From JAJKIV01 sp036741775 (GTDB lineage Bacteria; Gemmatimonadota; Gemmatimonadetes; Gemmatimonadales; Gemmatimonadaceae): DNA of 64,000 nucleotides. The position numbers were made by a program, and so were the translations under genes. The stretch is taken from assembly GCA_036741775.1 (NCBI GenBank), contig DAINRQ010000014.1:1-64000 (forward strand), in the 5' to 3' direction. How positions within the stretch are numbered: position 1 is the stretch's first letter; the number at the start of each line of letters is the position of its first letter. The notes beneath the pieces were generated by a model. The model worked only from the letters and a program-made list of their open reading frames with translations, was not told where the DNA came from and made no database searches. Positions 8,451 to 16,667 of the stretch are shown here, piece after piece.

Positions 8451-10298
8451 ATGAACGTCTTGTCGTCACCGCCTGTCGCGCGTCGCCTGTCGCGCGTCGC
8501 CTGTCGCGCGTCGCTTTCGTCGTTAGGACGTGTGGCCGTCCTGCTCGTCCTCGCGGCGGCGTGCTCGCGCAGCGTCACCACCGTCCCGGAGCCGGCGGCC
8601 GGAGTGGACCGGCGCGTCGGGCTCAAGCCAGGGCTCCATGACGCGGGCGAGGCGATCTGGAACCTCGGGAAGCTCTCCACCACGCCGGCCCCGGAAGGGT
8701 TCGCGGGGGTCACGAACTCCGACATCGCGTTCACGGGGAAGTACGCGATCCAGGGGAACTACAACGGGTTCCTGATCTATGACATGACCAACCCGCGCCG
8801 CCCGGCGCTGGTGAAGTCGTACCTCTGCCCGGCATCGCAGAGCGACGTGTCCGTCTACAAGAACCTGCTGTTCGTGTCGGCCGAGGGGTTGAGCGGGCGA
8901 ACGGACTGCGGCACCCAAGGTGTCGAAGACACGGTCAGCACCGTCCGCATGCGCGGCATTCGGGTGTTCGACATCACCGACATCGCGAACCCGAAGTACG
9001 TGGGCAACGTGCAGACGTGTCGCGGGTCGCACACGCACACGGTCGTCGAGGACCCGAAGGACAAGGAGAACGTTTACATCTACGTGTCGGGCTCAGCAGG
9101 CGTGCGTTCGCCCAGCGAGCTGCCCGGGTGCTCGTGGGTCTCGCCTGACGAGGATCAGACGTCGTCGCTCTTCCGCATTGAGGTCATCAAGGTGCCGCTT
9201 GCACGCCCGGGGGATGCACGCATTGTGTCGTCACCGCGCATCTTCGAGGGGCTGACGGCTCCGCCGCGTCGCACCGAGCCGATGGACTCCGCTGCGCGGG
9301 CCCGTGCGGCGGCGCGGGCGGCGCAGCCTGCGGGCGCGAACAATCGTGGGCAAGGGATGCGTGGAGGCGGCCCGACGCAGTGCCATGACATCACGGTCTA
9401 TCCAGCCGTGGGGCTCGCTGGCGGTGCGTGCGGCGGCTACGGTCTGCTGCTCGACATCAGCGATGTCACGAACCCCGTGCGCATCGACGCGGCCGCGGAC
9501 TCGAACTTTGCCTTCTGGCACTCGGCCACGTTCAGCAATGACGGGACGAAGATTCTGTTCACCGACGAATGGGGCGGCGGGCGTGCGCCGCGCTGCCGAG
9601 CGACGGACAAGCCCGAGTGGGGCGCGAACGCGATCTTCACGATCGAGAATCGCAAGCTCAAGTTCCACTCGTATTACAAGATCCCGGCGCCGCAGACGGC
9701 CATCGAGAACTGCGTCGCGCACAACGGCTCGCTCATCCCGATTCCCGGGCGCGAGGTGATGGTGCAGGGGTGGTACCAGGGCGGGATCTCGGTGTTCGAC
9801 TGGACCGACCCGGCGAAGCCGTTCGAGATTGCGTATCACGATCGTGGCCCGGCGGACTCGACGGAGCTCTCGAGCGCGGGCTCGTGGTCGGTCTACTGGT
9901 ACAACGGCGCCATCGTGAGCTCGGAGATCGCGCGTGGGCTCGACGTGTTCGAGTTGCAGCCGAGCGAGTTCATCTCGCAGAACGAGATCGATGCGGCGAA
10001 GACGGTGCACTTCGCCGAGCTGAACCCGCAGGGGCAGCCCAAGATGGTGTGGCCGCCAAGCTTCGCGCTGGCGCGCGCGTTCGTCGACCAGCTGGAGCGC
10101 AAGAAGTGCCTGGCGCCGGATCGTATCACGTCGGTACGGCAGGCCCTCTCGTCTGCTGAGCGCGCGTCGCCCCAAAACCGGCAAGCGGCGCTCTCGCAGC
10201 TCTCGACGCAACTCGAGTCCGATGCACGAGACTCGTGCGACGGGCCGAAGGTGAACATGTTGAGGAACGCCGTGAAGGATCTGTCGGCGGTGAGCTGA
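8451..10298 (+). CDS. LVIVD-repeat lipoprotein
   Basis: The 615-residue protein has an N-terminal lipobox (VLAAACSR, Cys38). It contains repeated beta-propeller-like units of the LVIVD type, for example KYAIQGNYNGFLIYDMTNP, MRGIRVFDITDIANP and GYGLLLDISDVTNP. Such repeats are thought to form a surface propeller; no enzymatic function is established. It follows the DUF305 gene with a 2-bp gap. A 14-bp unit is repeated three times at 8470-8511, just after the start codon within the signal region; changes in copy number would shift the frame. A strong hairpin follows the stop codon (10325-10348). Confidence 0.85.
   Translation: MNVLSSPPVARRLSRVACRASLSSLGRVAVLLVLAAACSRSVTTVPEPAAGVDRRVGLKPGLHDAGEAIWNLGKLSTTPAPEGFAGVTNSDIAFTGKYAIQGNYNGFLIYDMTNPRRPALVKSYLCPASQSDVSVYKNLLFVSAEGLSGRTDCGTQGVEDTVSTVRMRGIRVFDITDIANPKYVGNVQTCRGSHTHTVVEDPKDKENVYIYVSGSAGVRSPSELPGCSWVSPDEDQTSSLFRIEVIKVPLARPGDARIVSSPRIFEGLTAPPRRTEPMDSAARARAAARAAQPAGANNRGQGMRGGGPTQCHDITVYPAVGLAGGACGGYGLLLDISDVTNPVRIDAAADSNFAFWHSATFSNDGTKILFTDEWGGGRAPRCRATDKPEWGANAIFTIENRKLKFHSYYKIPAPQTAIENCVAHNGSLIPIPGREVMVQGWYQGGISVFDWTDPAKPFEIAYHDRGPADSTELSSAGSWSVYWYNGAIVSSEIARGLDVFELQPSEFISQNEIDAAKTVHFAELNPQGQPKMVWPPSFALARAFVDQLERKKCLAPDRITSVRQALSSAERASPQNRQAALSQLSTQLESDARDSCDGPKVNMLRNAVKDLSAVS
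8470..8511 (+). repeat. Three-copy 14-bp tandem repeat in signal-peptide coding region
   Basis: The unit CGCCTGTCGCGCGT is repeated perfectly three times (8470-8483, 8484-8497, 8498-8511), starting 19 bases after the LVIVD gene start codon. Fourteen is not a multiple of three, so gain or loss of one unit would frameshift the lipoprotein before its lipobox. Confidence 0.9.
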
Positions 10299-10324
10299 GC
10301 CTAACGTGACGTGTTCGCGGATGC

Positions 10325-10348
10325 GGGAGCGGCCGCCTGGCCGCTCCC
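10325..10348 (+). terminator. Hairpin after LVIVD gene, terminator-like
   Basis: A perfect 10-bp stem (GGGAGCGGCC / GGCCGCTCCC) with a GCCT loop starts 27 bp after the stop codon of the LVIVD-repeat gene. The downstream sequence TGATTTCGTT has few T residues, so this is only a partial match to an intrinsic terminator. It fits the end of the DUF305-LVIVD transcript. Confidence 0.6.
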
Positions 10349-10445
10349 TGATTTCGTTCGGGCAGCTCGCGCGTCTCGCATGGCTCGAGGCTGTGCTACG
10401 CGATCGGCGTAATTCAAGGTGGGCCACCACACCTTCCGTCGCGCC

Positions 10446-10886
10446 ATGAACCTGACTTCGTGCCCAGACTGCGGCGCCGTCTATACCGCAGCGGGGGACT
10501 GCTGCGCGGCGCGATTCGACGCTCTCCTGGCGCTCGACCACTCGCGACAGGAACCCTGGGGGAGCCGCCATGGTCAGGCGTTCGCGGCCTTCGCCCTGCA
10601 GCATCCGACGGCGTACGCGCCCTCGCTCGACCGCGCGTGGGCGGCTCTTCACCGCATCTACGTGGCCGGCGAGGCGCCAGCGCGCGTCTTCGGTGCCTTC
10701 GTGACGTCGCGCGCGGCGCCACCGCAGTGGCGTACGCCACCGCGGCCCCTGCGGCCTGTTCGGGCGCCGCCGGTCACGATCGCGGACTTGGCCGACTTCG
10801 CGGCGGCGACGTACCCCGCGCGCCTCGATGTGTGGTGCCGAGCCAGCTTGGTCGCCTGGGGCGCCGTTCTCCCGCCGGTGACCTAA
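10446..10886 (+). CDS. DUF5946 family protein
   Basis: The 146-residue protein begins MNLTSCPDCGAVYTA, with a CxxC pair and a further cysteine pair (GDCC). It continues with FDALLALDHSRQEPWGSRHG and FAAFALQHP, a pattern I associate with DUF5946, a family of unknown function. The cysteines may bind zinc. No signal peptide is visible, so it is probably cytoplasmic. The ATG at 10446 is used because the family pattern starts there; an earlier in-frame start adds nine unsupported residues. The stop codon TAA lies inside an ACCTAACG word. Confidence 0.7.
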   Translation: MNLTSCPDCGAVYTAAGDCCAARFDALLALDHSRQEPWGSRHGQAFAAFALQHPTAYAPSLDRAWAALHRIYVAGEAPARVFGAFVTSRAAPPQWRTPPRPLRPVRAPPVTIADLADFAAATYPARLDVWCRASLVAWGAVLPPVT

Positions 10887-10930
10887 CGTGGCGTTACAGC
10901 CAGTACCACCAGCATGACCTCTCACCTTGC

Positions 10931-11500
10931 ATGGACGTGCGAGCGCTGACGGCCGCGATCGCAGCGTCCGCCGTGCTCGGCTGCCCGGCAGGCGAGCCCG
11001 ATCGCGCGTCGGAGCGGGACACCAGCGCGAGTGCCGTCGCCGATTCGGTCGCGCCTGCGACGCCGTCGGTGTGGTATCTGCGGGCCCGGAGTCTCGACCT
11101 CACCGGAGACGGGCAGGGGGATAGCGCCCGACTCGACGCGGTCGGCGCGCGGCCGGACAGTCTCCGTATCACCCTCGCGCTGATCGTAGGCGGGGAGGTG
11201 AAGCACCGAGAGAATTGGAACAGCAGCTATGAGCTGGCTCTCACCGATTCCGCGCTTCGCGGCCGGCCGCAGATGGACGCGCTGCTTCGCGCCCGGCTCG
11301 ATTCGGTGCTCGCGGGCGTGCTCGTGCAGCGCCTGGATGCCCCGGGCGTCCGGATCATGGCGGAGGACAGCGCCATCCTCGCCGGCCTCGAGCCGCGTCC
11401 GTCGCACCGGATCTCGTTCTCGTACGGCTATGAGACCACGGTGCGCCTCGTGTGGGATGCGCCGCGCCAGCGTTTTGTTCGGTTGTGGAGCTGCTGCTGA
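10931..11500 (+). CDS. Putative lipoprotein of unknown function
   Basis: The 189-residue product has a short lipoprotein-like signal (LTAAIAASAVLGC, with the Cys near residue 18). A Ser/Ala/Asp-rich linker follows, and then a globular part with SLDLTGDGQGDSARLDAVG, which resembles an FG-GAP or calcium-binding-like Asp/Gly loop. The chain ends VRLWSCC. I do not recognise the family. It follows the DUF5946 gene by 44 bp on the same strand. The start at 10931 is chosen for the signal; the frame stays open upstream without protein-like sequence. Confidence 0.55.
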   Translation: MDVRALTAAIAASAVLGCPAGEPDRASERDTSASAVADSVAPATPSVWYLRARSLDLTGDGQGDSARLDAVGARPDSLRITLALIVGGEVKHRENWNSSYELALTDSALRGRPQMDALLRARLDSVLAGVLVQRLDAPGVRIMAEDSAILAGLEPRPSHRISFSYGYETTVRLVWDAPRQRFVRLWSCC

Positions 11501-11582
11501 GCGCGGTCCGAGCGCGGCGGCAATCGGTCGGCTCCGTTGCCGGACGGTCGCCGCGTTAGGCGGCCATCAGACGTGACCGCGG

Positions 11583-12056
11583 ATGCAGACCGTGATTCGC
11601 ACCGCAACGCCAGCGGACGCCGCGACATTGAGTGAGATCGCCGCCGCAGCCAAGGCGCACTGGGGCTATCCACCGGCATGGCTGGAGCAGTGGCGGGCCG
11701 CGCTCACACTCATGCCATCCGACGTCGCCCGCTGGACGGTACGGGTCGCTACGGACGCGGAGGGAACGACACTCGGCTTCTCGGCGCTTGCGCCGGCAGA
11801 GCCGCGATGGCAGGTCGAGCACCTGTGGGTACACCCGCGCGCTATCGGCCGGGGGGTCGGGCGCCTGCTCCTCCGGGACGCGCTCCGGTGGGCACACACC
11901 GCCGGTGCGATCGGGCTCGAGATCGACGCCGATCCGCATGCCGCCGGCTTCTACCTGCGGTGCGGCGCGCAGCCGGCGGGAACTGTGCCCGCGCCGATGC
12001 CAGGATCGCCGAATCGGACACTGCCCCGCTACTGGCTCGACGCGGAAGCCCCCTGA
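11583..12056 (+). CDS. GNAT family N-acetyltransferase
   Basis: The 157-residue protein starts IRTATPADAATLSEI after the initiator, the usual beginning of a GNAT fold. It carries the acetyl-CoA-binding motif A region LWVHPRAIGRGVGRLLLRDALRWA (RGVGR near residue 90), followed by the FYLRCGAQPAG motif B region. It would transfer an acetyl group to an unknown small molecule or protein amine in the cytoplasm. Length and order are normal for the family. A CGTTAGGC word lies 22 bp upstream of the start. Confidence 0.88.
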   Translation: MQTVIRTATPADAATLSEIAAAAKAHWGYPPAWLEQWRAALTLMPSDVARWTVRVATDAEGTTLGFSALAPAEPRWQVEHLWVHPRAIGRGVGRLLLRDALRWAHTAGAIGLEIDADPHAAGFYLRCGAQPAGTVPAPMPGSPNRTLPRYWLDAEAP

Positions 12057-12115
12057 CGCGGGCGCGTTGGGTACACCGCGACTCGGCATCTTCATCTTCG
12101 GTCGGAGGGACGACA

Positions 12116-12466
12116 ACGCCACGCAGAGTCCGAGAGCCTAACGACGGCCTGGTAACCCCGGACGGACGGTACTTCGTGGTTCGTGGGCGCCTCTGGCGGC
12201 GAGCGAATCCGGGCCTGCCGGAGTCTGAGCGTACCACGCTCGTTCACCAGCTGATGGCTGCTCGGCGCGCCGTAGGGGCCGCGCGTCGCGCAGCGGATCC
12301 CGAAGCGGAGCGGCGGGCTCGCGCCGAAGTCGACGCGGCGAAGCGGGCCCTCGGAGAGCGCGGGCCGGTCTGGTGGACAGATGGTGCTCCGGACTACAAC
12401 CGGCAGCAGGTGCTGAGGACGCCGTACGCTACGTGGTATATCCAACGGACTGACGGCGCATCCTGA
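12116..12466 (+). CDS. Small conserved protein with possible ACG start
   Basis: The product contains PNDGLVTPDGRYFVVRGRLWR, a central helical Ala/Arg-rich segment (AARRAADPEAERRARAEV) and GPVWWTDGAPDYNR near the end. I recall this as a small conserved protein of unknown function found in many bacteria. No ATG, GTG or TTG lies in frame between the preceding stop (12056) and the conserved part. A good Shine-Dalgarno sequence, GGAGGG (12104-12109), sits six bases before an in-frame ACG at 12116. The start could therefore be a non-standard ACG or a lost ATG. Length from there is 116 residues. Confidence 0.65.
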   Translation, partial: TPRRVREPNDGLVTPDGRYFVVRGRLWRRANPGLPESERTTLVHQLMAARRAVGAARRAADPEAERRARAEVDAAKRALGERGPVWWTDGAPDYNRQQVLRTPYATWYIQRTDGAS

Positions 12467-12581
12467 GTAACGCCGAGTAAGCAACGCCGCTCCTCACGGC
12501 GAGCGCCGATCGCCTTCCCGCCGCAAGAGCACGGTGCCTCGAATTAACGTTCGGCGGCCGCGAGCCGTCCGCCAATCCAGT

Positions 12582-13517
12582 ATGAGAATCAAGTTCGCGT
12601 CGACAGTGCTGCTCATCGGTAGCCTGTTCCAGACCATCAGCTGCCGCGCCCGACCCGCCGTGCGGGCGGAGACCGACCCCGCACAGCGCGTCCTCCGACA
12701 CGGAGGACGCGAACGCACCTACGTCGTGCGCCTGCCATCCGGAATCTCGCGCGAGAGCGAGGCCGTTCCCCTCGTCATCGTGCTGCACGGCGGCGGGGGC
12801 AACGCGCGCAACGCCGAAGCCATGACCGGCTTCACCGCGAAAGGTGCGGCGGAGCGGTTCATCGTTGCGTATCCCGAGGGCACGTCGCGGCAGCGCCCCC
12901 TGTTCACGTGGAACGCCGGTCATTGCTGCGGATACGCCATGGAGCAGCGAGTCGACGACGTGGGCTTCATCGGCGCGCTCATCGACGAGCTCTCGGCCAT
13001 CCATCGCATCGATCGCAAGCGCATCTACGTCACGGGAATGTCCAACGGCGCGATGATGGCGCACCGTCTCGGCATCGAGCTCTCCGACAGGATCGCGGCG
13101 ATTGCTCCCGTGGTCGGAACGGTGTTCGGTGACGAGCCACGTCCACGGTCGCGCGTATCGGCGCTCATGATCAATGGGATGCTCGACGACTTCGTGCCGT
13201 ACCGCGGCGGACCGCCCGGTGGCCGTTTTCGCGAGGCATGGGATGGTACGCCAACCAGGCCCGCCGTCGACCAGGCTCGATTCTGGGCGCAGGCGAATGG
13301 GTGCAGCTCGACGCGTCAAACGGAGGACCGCGGGGCTTACCTCATAGGACGCCATGACTGCGGACCGCCAGTCGCCGTGGAGATGTATAGCGTGAAGGAC
13401 AACGCGCACGCGTGGCCCGGCGGCAGAAGTGGCACGCGACGCGGCGACACGCCGACTACATCGCTGAACGCCACCGATATCATCTGGGCGTTCTTCCACG
13501 CGCACCCAAAGCCGTGA
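12582..13517 (+). CDS. Secreted CE1-type esterase, PHB-depolymerase/feruloyl-esterase-like
   Basis: The 311-residue protein has an N-terminal export signal (MRIKFASTVLLIGSLFQTISC, possibly a lipoprotein). It has an alpha/beta-hydrolase fold with oxyanion region VIVLHGGGGNARN and nucleophile elbow GMSNGAMM. The likely acid is in GMLDDFVPY and the catalytic His in DNAHAWPGG. This set matches the family that includes LpqC and poly(3-hydroxybutyrate) depolymerases; natural substrates range from polyesters to feruloyl sugars and cannot be chosen here. The start at 12582 is fixed by the signal sequence. Confidence 0.85.
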   Translation: MRIKFASTVLLIGSLFQTISCRARPAVRAETDPAQRVLRHGGRERTYVVRLPSGISRESEAVPLVIVLHGGGGNARNAEAMTGFTAKGAAERFIVAYPEGTSRQRPLFTWNAGHCCGYAMEQRVDDVGFIGALIDELSAIHRIDRKRIYVTGMSNGAMMAHRLGIELSDRIAAIAPVVGTVFGDEPRPRSRVSALMINGMLDDFVPYRGGPPGGRFREAWDGTPTRPAVDQARFWAQANGCSSTRQTEDRGAYLIGRHDCGPPVAVEMYSVKDNAHAWPGGRSGTRRGDTPTTSLNATDIIWAFFHAHPKP

Positions 13518-13688
13518 GCCCGCTCGCGTCATCGGGAATCATGCGGCTGCCGCAACTGCCGGCCGTTCCCTCGACTGAGCGGTCCGGCCTTGCCGAACTG
13601 AACCGGTTGGGCCATCTCTAGTCGGGCCTGCGCCTCGAAGCCGGCGTTCATAGGCTACCGCAGATCAACCCTCAACACAGCGGTGCTT

Positions 13689-15386
13689 ATGGGTACGTCC
13701 TCCCCCCCGACGTCGAGCGGCGTCGTGTCGCCGAAGACGCAGATGATACTCAACGACGGGTGGCTCGAGATGCGAGCCAACCGCAAGAAGGGCGGCGCGG
13801 CGCGTGCCTTCACCCGCGGTTGGAAATACGGCGAGGGCAAGCAGGTCGCCATAAAGGTCGGCGCAGGCGTGGCGGTCGGCGTCATCTTCGCCGGAGTATC
13901 GGTCGCGACAGCCGGCGCGGCCCTTCCGGTGGTCCTGGCGTTGGCCGCCGGTGGTTTCGCCGCTGGGCAAGCCGCCAACGCATCGATCTCGATCCTCAAG
14001 AACCGTAGTAGCCACAGGGGGCTCGCCAACACGGCCAACTGGATCGACGCGCTGCGCGGCACGACGATGCAGGAGCAGAGGGAGCGCGTCAAAGCGCTGG
14101 ACACGCGCGCGTACAAGACGATTCGCCGTGCGTACGAACACTTCCGGGAGGCGCTGCGGAAGGCGAAGTCGGCGGACGCCATCCGGATCGAGCTGACGCA
14201 GGCCGGGATGGTCTGGGTCCCGTGCGACTTTCTGTTGGATCTGCTGTCGTCGTCGTTGTCGGTCTCGCATCACCTCCACAAGGCTCGCCTTTATATGGAG
14301 CCGTGCATCCACGTGCAGCGCGTATTGCTTTTCGCGCTGGAGGCCTGGATCAAGGAATGGGGGGACGCCGAGAAGGCGCTATCCGATCGCGTGGACGCCT
14401 TCATGAAGGCGCACAAGGAGTCGTGTGGCAAGGACTGCTACCTCGGGAGCACGGGAGCGAAGAAAGGGGTTCGCGACCGCCCGGACGAGGTCGTACTCTG
14501 GAGCGCGAGCCAGATCAAGGACTACGACGACAAGCTCGCCGATCTGTTCGAGGCGCTTGCGGTCGCGAGTGTCGCGCCTCGGCCGCACGCGAATTTCGGT
14601 TCAGGCGCGGTGGAGCGTACGAAGCGGATGATGGACGACACGTACGCGTTGTGGAACACGCGCCGGAAGGCGTGGGACATCCGCACGAAGCACTTCATCA
14701 CCAACACGTTCGCGAGAAAGACCAAAGCGGAGCGCGTGGCATTCGGCGCCAGTCAGGCGGTGAGTGCCGTCGCCGGCGTTGCTTCCACGGCCGGGGGAAT
14801 TGCCGTCGATGCCCCGGTCAAGGCGTTGACGGAAACGTTGCTTCCGGGGCTGGACATCGGGATAGCGTTCGGGTCGGTCGCGGCCGACACGGCTCGTGAT
14901 ATCGGGGCCGGCCTGGCGATCGATGCCGCCGCGGACAAGGTGGCGCCGACGCCCGACGTGGACGATGAGACGGACCTGCAGCACCATCGGGGGAGCTCAG
15001 CCGCCGCGACTCAGAATCGCGATTTCGTCCGGAAGGCCGCGCAGCACATCTACGAGGCCGACGAGCGCCGGAAGCGTGTCAACGAGCTCGGAAACCTGAC
15101 GATTACATCATGCGGTCACGCGCGCGAGCTCGCCGCGCACGTGTTCGCCGTGAACCACCACATCGGCAAGGCGCAGCAGTACCTGGAGCAGTCGATGGAG
15201 ATCGCGCTCGAGACGGGCAGGCAGATCAGCCAGGCCAGCCTGGACTGGACCGGGAGACTGAACGCGGTCTACATGTATGTGTCCAAGCGCGTCGCGTTTC
15301 CCGACCACCGCGTGTGCCAAGGGATATGCTACGGTGCAGCGCCAGGCCAGCCCTCGAAGCCGACGCGCCCATTCGGCAAGATCTAG
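13689..15386 (+). CDS. 565-residue unknown protein with duplicated CxxHHxxKA domain
   Basis: I do not recognise this protein. It has a basic N-terminus and a long Gly/Ala-rich hydrophobic stretch (about 53-98) that could be membrane-associated. A second, weaker hydrophobic Ala/Gly stretch lies at about 350-412. Two helical units look related: residues 142-222 contain a Cys followed by SVSHHLHKARLYMEP, and residues 444-522 contain a Cys followed by AVNHHIGKAQQYLEQ, each preceded by a charged helix. Cys-rich spots occur at 246-250 and 543-547. The start is ATG 13689; a GTG lies two codons earlier. A secreted effector is one possibility, but nothing proves it. Confidence 0.75.
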   Translation: MGTSSPPTSSGVVSPKTQMILNDGWLEMRANRKKGGAARAFTRGWKYGEGKQVAIKVGAGVAVGVIFAGVSVATAGAALPVVLALAAGGFAAGQAANASISILKNRSSHRGLANTANWIDALRGTTMQEQRERVKALDTRAYKTIRRAYEHFREALRKAKSADAIRIELTQAGMVWVPCDFLLDLLSSSLSVSHHLHKARLYMEPCIHVQRVLLFALEAWIKEWGDAEKALSDRVDAFMKAHKESCGKDCYLGSTGAKKGVRDRPDEVVLWSASQIKDYDDKLADLFEALAVASVAPRPHANFGSGAVERTKRMMDDTYALWNTRRKAWDIRTKHFITNTFARKTKAERVAFGASQAVSAVAGVASTAGGIAVDAPVKALTETLLPGLDIGIAFGSVAADTARDIGAGLAIDAAADKVAPTPDVDDETDLQHHRGSSAAATQNRDFVRKAAQHIYEADERRKRVNELGNLTITSCGHARELAAHVFAVNHHIGKAQQYLEQSMEIALETGRQISQASLDWTGRLNAVYMYVSKRVAFPDHRVCQGICYGAAPGQPSKPTRPFGKI

Positions 15387-15539
15387 TCGCGGCAGCGGAT
15401 CCGGCACGCCGACACGGACGGCAGCTGGCGGGACCCGGCTACTTCGCGTCGCGCCCGGCGAGGCCTAACGTGAGTCGATGGCGCTCACGAGGACGCACGC
15501 CGCCGTCCAGGCGGGCGGTCCTGCCGAGGGACGGGGCGT

Positions 15540-15761
15540 TCATCGGCGTCGTGGTCGTGCGGCGAGGCGGGCTGTCGCGATCTCCTCGGCGATGCGGCGT
15601 TTGGCAGCGTCGCTTTCTGGCGGCGTAAGCTCCTCCGCCGCGTAGCGGCGAGCGAACTCGGACTCGACGTCCGTCTCGCTCACCTCGACCGGCTCTGGTT
15701 CGCCGGGAAAGGTGACCTCGTAGCCCCACCCCTTCGCGTACTCGACGGTCGCGGGCCGCAT
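15540..15761 (-). CDS. Small hypothetical protein, 73 aa
   Basis: This minus-strand frame encodes 73 residues beginning MRPATVEYAKGWGYEVTFPG, with an acidic middle (VEVSETDVESEF) and a basic tail. Codon third positions are strongly G/C, like the genes around it, which supports coding. No family or motif is recognised. It is the only minus-strand gene in an otherwise plus-strand stretch, and GCCTAACG words flank it at 15473 and 15819. Confidence 0.45.
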   Translation of the reverse strand: MRPATVEYAKGWGYEVTFPGEPEPVEVSETDVESEFARRYAAEELTPPESDAAKRRIAEEIATARLAARPRRR

Positions 15762-15903
15762 GCGGCCGGTATACCGCCGCCCGTCGAAAAGGTTCCGTCA
15801 CCGTCACGGTGGGGACGAGCCTAACGAAGGCGAAGCGCTCGTACCGAGTGCCGACACGCGTTCAGCGCGTCACGACGGGTGACGAAGCGTTGCGACTCGT
15901 CCC

Positions 15904-15923
15904 GTGTCCGGTTTTTCGGACAC
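15904..15923. promoter_or_regulatory. Hairpin upstream of TM2-like gene
   Basis: GTGTCCG and CGGACAC form a perfect 7-bp stem around the loop GTTTTT. It lies 55 bp before the TM2-like gene start and about 140 bp from the 73-aa gene. It could be a leader structure or an operator; the role is unknown. Confidence 0.35.
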
Positions 15924-15977
15924 AAATTCAGTGGTGATCACGTAGAGTTCTACGAGTCCTCCAACTCCGAGGTGCAA

Positions 15978-16181
15978 ATGGCTGGACAAGGCTCCGCGGG
16001 GAACGTCATTGCTGCGCTGTGCAGCTTCTTCATCCCTGGATTGGGGCAGCTGCTGCAGGGTCGGCTGATCAAGGCGGTCATCCAGTTCGTGCTCGCCGGG
16101 CTGCTCTGGATCATCCTGATGGGGTGGATCATCCACCTCTGGTCGATCCTGGATGCCGCCACGTACAAGCCGCGGCCGTAG
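15978..16181 (+). CDS. Small TM2-like membrane protein
   Basis: The 67-residue protein has two closely spaced membrane segments (VIAALCSFFIPGLGQLLQG and VIQFVLAGLLWIILMGWIIHLW). The intervening PGLGQLLQGRLIKA resembles the TM2/YGGT-like hairpin seen in many small bacterial membrane proteins. The role is unknown. The ATG at 15978 follows GAGG at a short distance. The next gene begins 26 bp downstream and also encodes a membrane protein, so the two are probably co-transcribed. Confidence 0.7.
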   Translation: MAGQGSAGNVIAALCSFFIPGLGQLLQGRLIKAVIQFVLAGLLWIILMGWIIHLWSILDAATYKPRP

Positions 16182-16207
16182 CGCTCGGTCCCGTCCTTTC
16201 GTTTGCG

Positions 16208-16621
16208 GTGCTTTACCGTGCGCTCGCCGACCTCGTCCTGGTCGTCCACTTCGCGTTCGTGTTGTTCGTCGTGTTCGGCGGACTGCTCGCACTGCGATGG
16301 CCGCGTCTCGCGTGGGTACACATTCCCGTCGCGCTTTATGGCGCACTGATCGAGTTCGTTGGGTTCATCTGTCCGCTCACGCCGCTCGAGGTCTGGCTGC
16401 GGCGGCTTGGCGGCGAGGCTGGGTATGACGGCGGTTTCATCGAGCGCTACATCACGGCGGCGCTCTACCCCACGGGTCTGACGCGCGAGATCCAGCTCGC
16501 GCTCGGCCTGGGCGTGCTGGTCCTGAACGCGATCGTGTACGCGTTCGTGTGGCGACGGTGGAGAGGACGCCGTTCGGTACGGGCGGCGTCCGTGGGTCCA
16601 CGCCGCGTTGACAACCGGTGA
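16208..16621 (+). CDS. DUF2784 membrane protein
   Basis: The 137-residue product matches the DUF2784 pattern closely: LYRALADLVLVVHFAFVLFVVFGG, then WPRLAWVHIPVALYGALIEF, the Cys-containing ICPLTPLEVWLR, GGFIERYI and LYPTGLTREIQ. Four membrane helices are expected; the function is unknown. A GTG start at 16208 is chosen because family members begin at this point. Its 3' end overlaps the -35 box of the next gene's promoter (TTGACA at 16608). Confidence 0.8.
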   Translation: MLYRALADLVLVVHFAFVLFVVFGGLLALRWPRLAWVHIPVALYGALIEFVGFICPLTPLEVWLRRLGGEAGYDGGFIERYITAALYPTGLTREIQLALGLGVLVLNAIVYAFVWRRWRGRRSVRAASVGPRRVDNR

Positions 16622-16636
16622 CCTCACCGATAAGAC
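16608..16636 (+). promoter_or_regulatory. Sigma70-like promoter of amidohydrolase gene
   Basis: TTGACA (16608-16613) is followed after exactly 17 bp by TAAGAC (16631-16636). The same spacing and nearly the same spacer sequence occur before the TonB receptor gene at 18090-18118. The -35 box is a perfect match and the -10 box is partial. Confidence 0.6.
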
Positions 16637-16667
16637 CAGCCCTTCGGACCTATCCCAGAAGGTTCTC

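Noticed and set aside
3428..15826. The words GCCTAAC and GTTAGGC look like the ends of integron attC sites, and several lie between single genes.
   Set aside because: No site shows a GCCTAAC paired with a downstream GTTAGGC at attC distance with an imperfect palindrome between, no integrase gene is seen, and the same word occurs inside coding sequences across the whole window.
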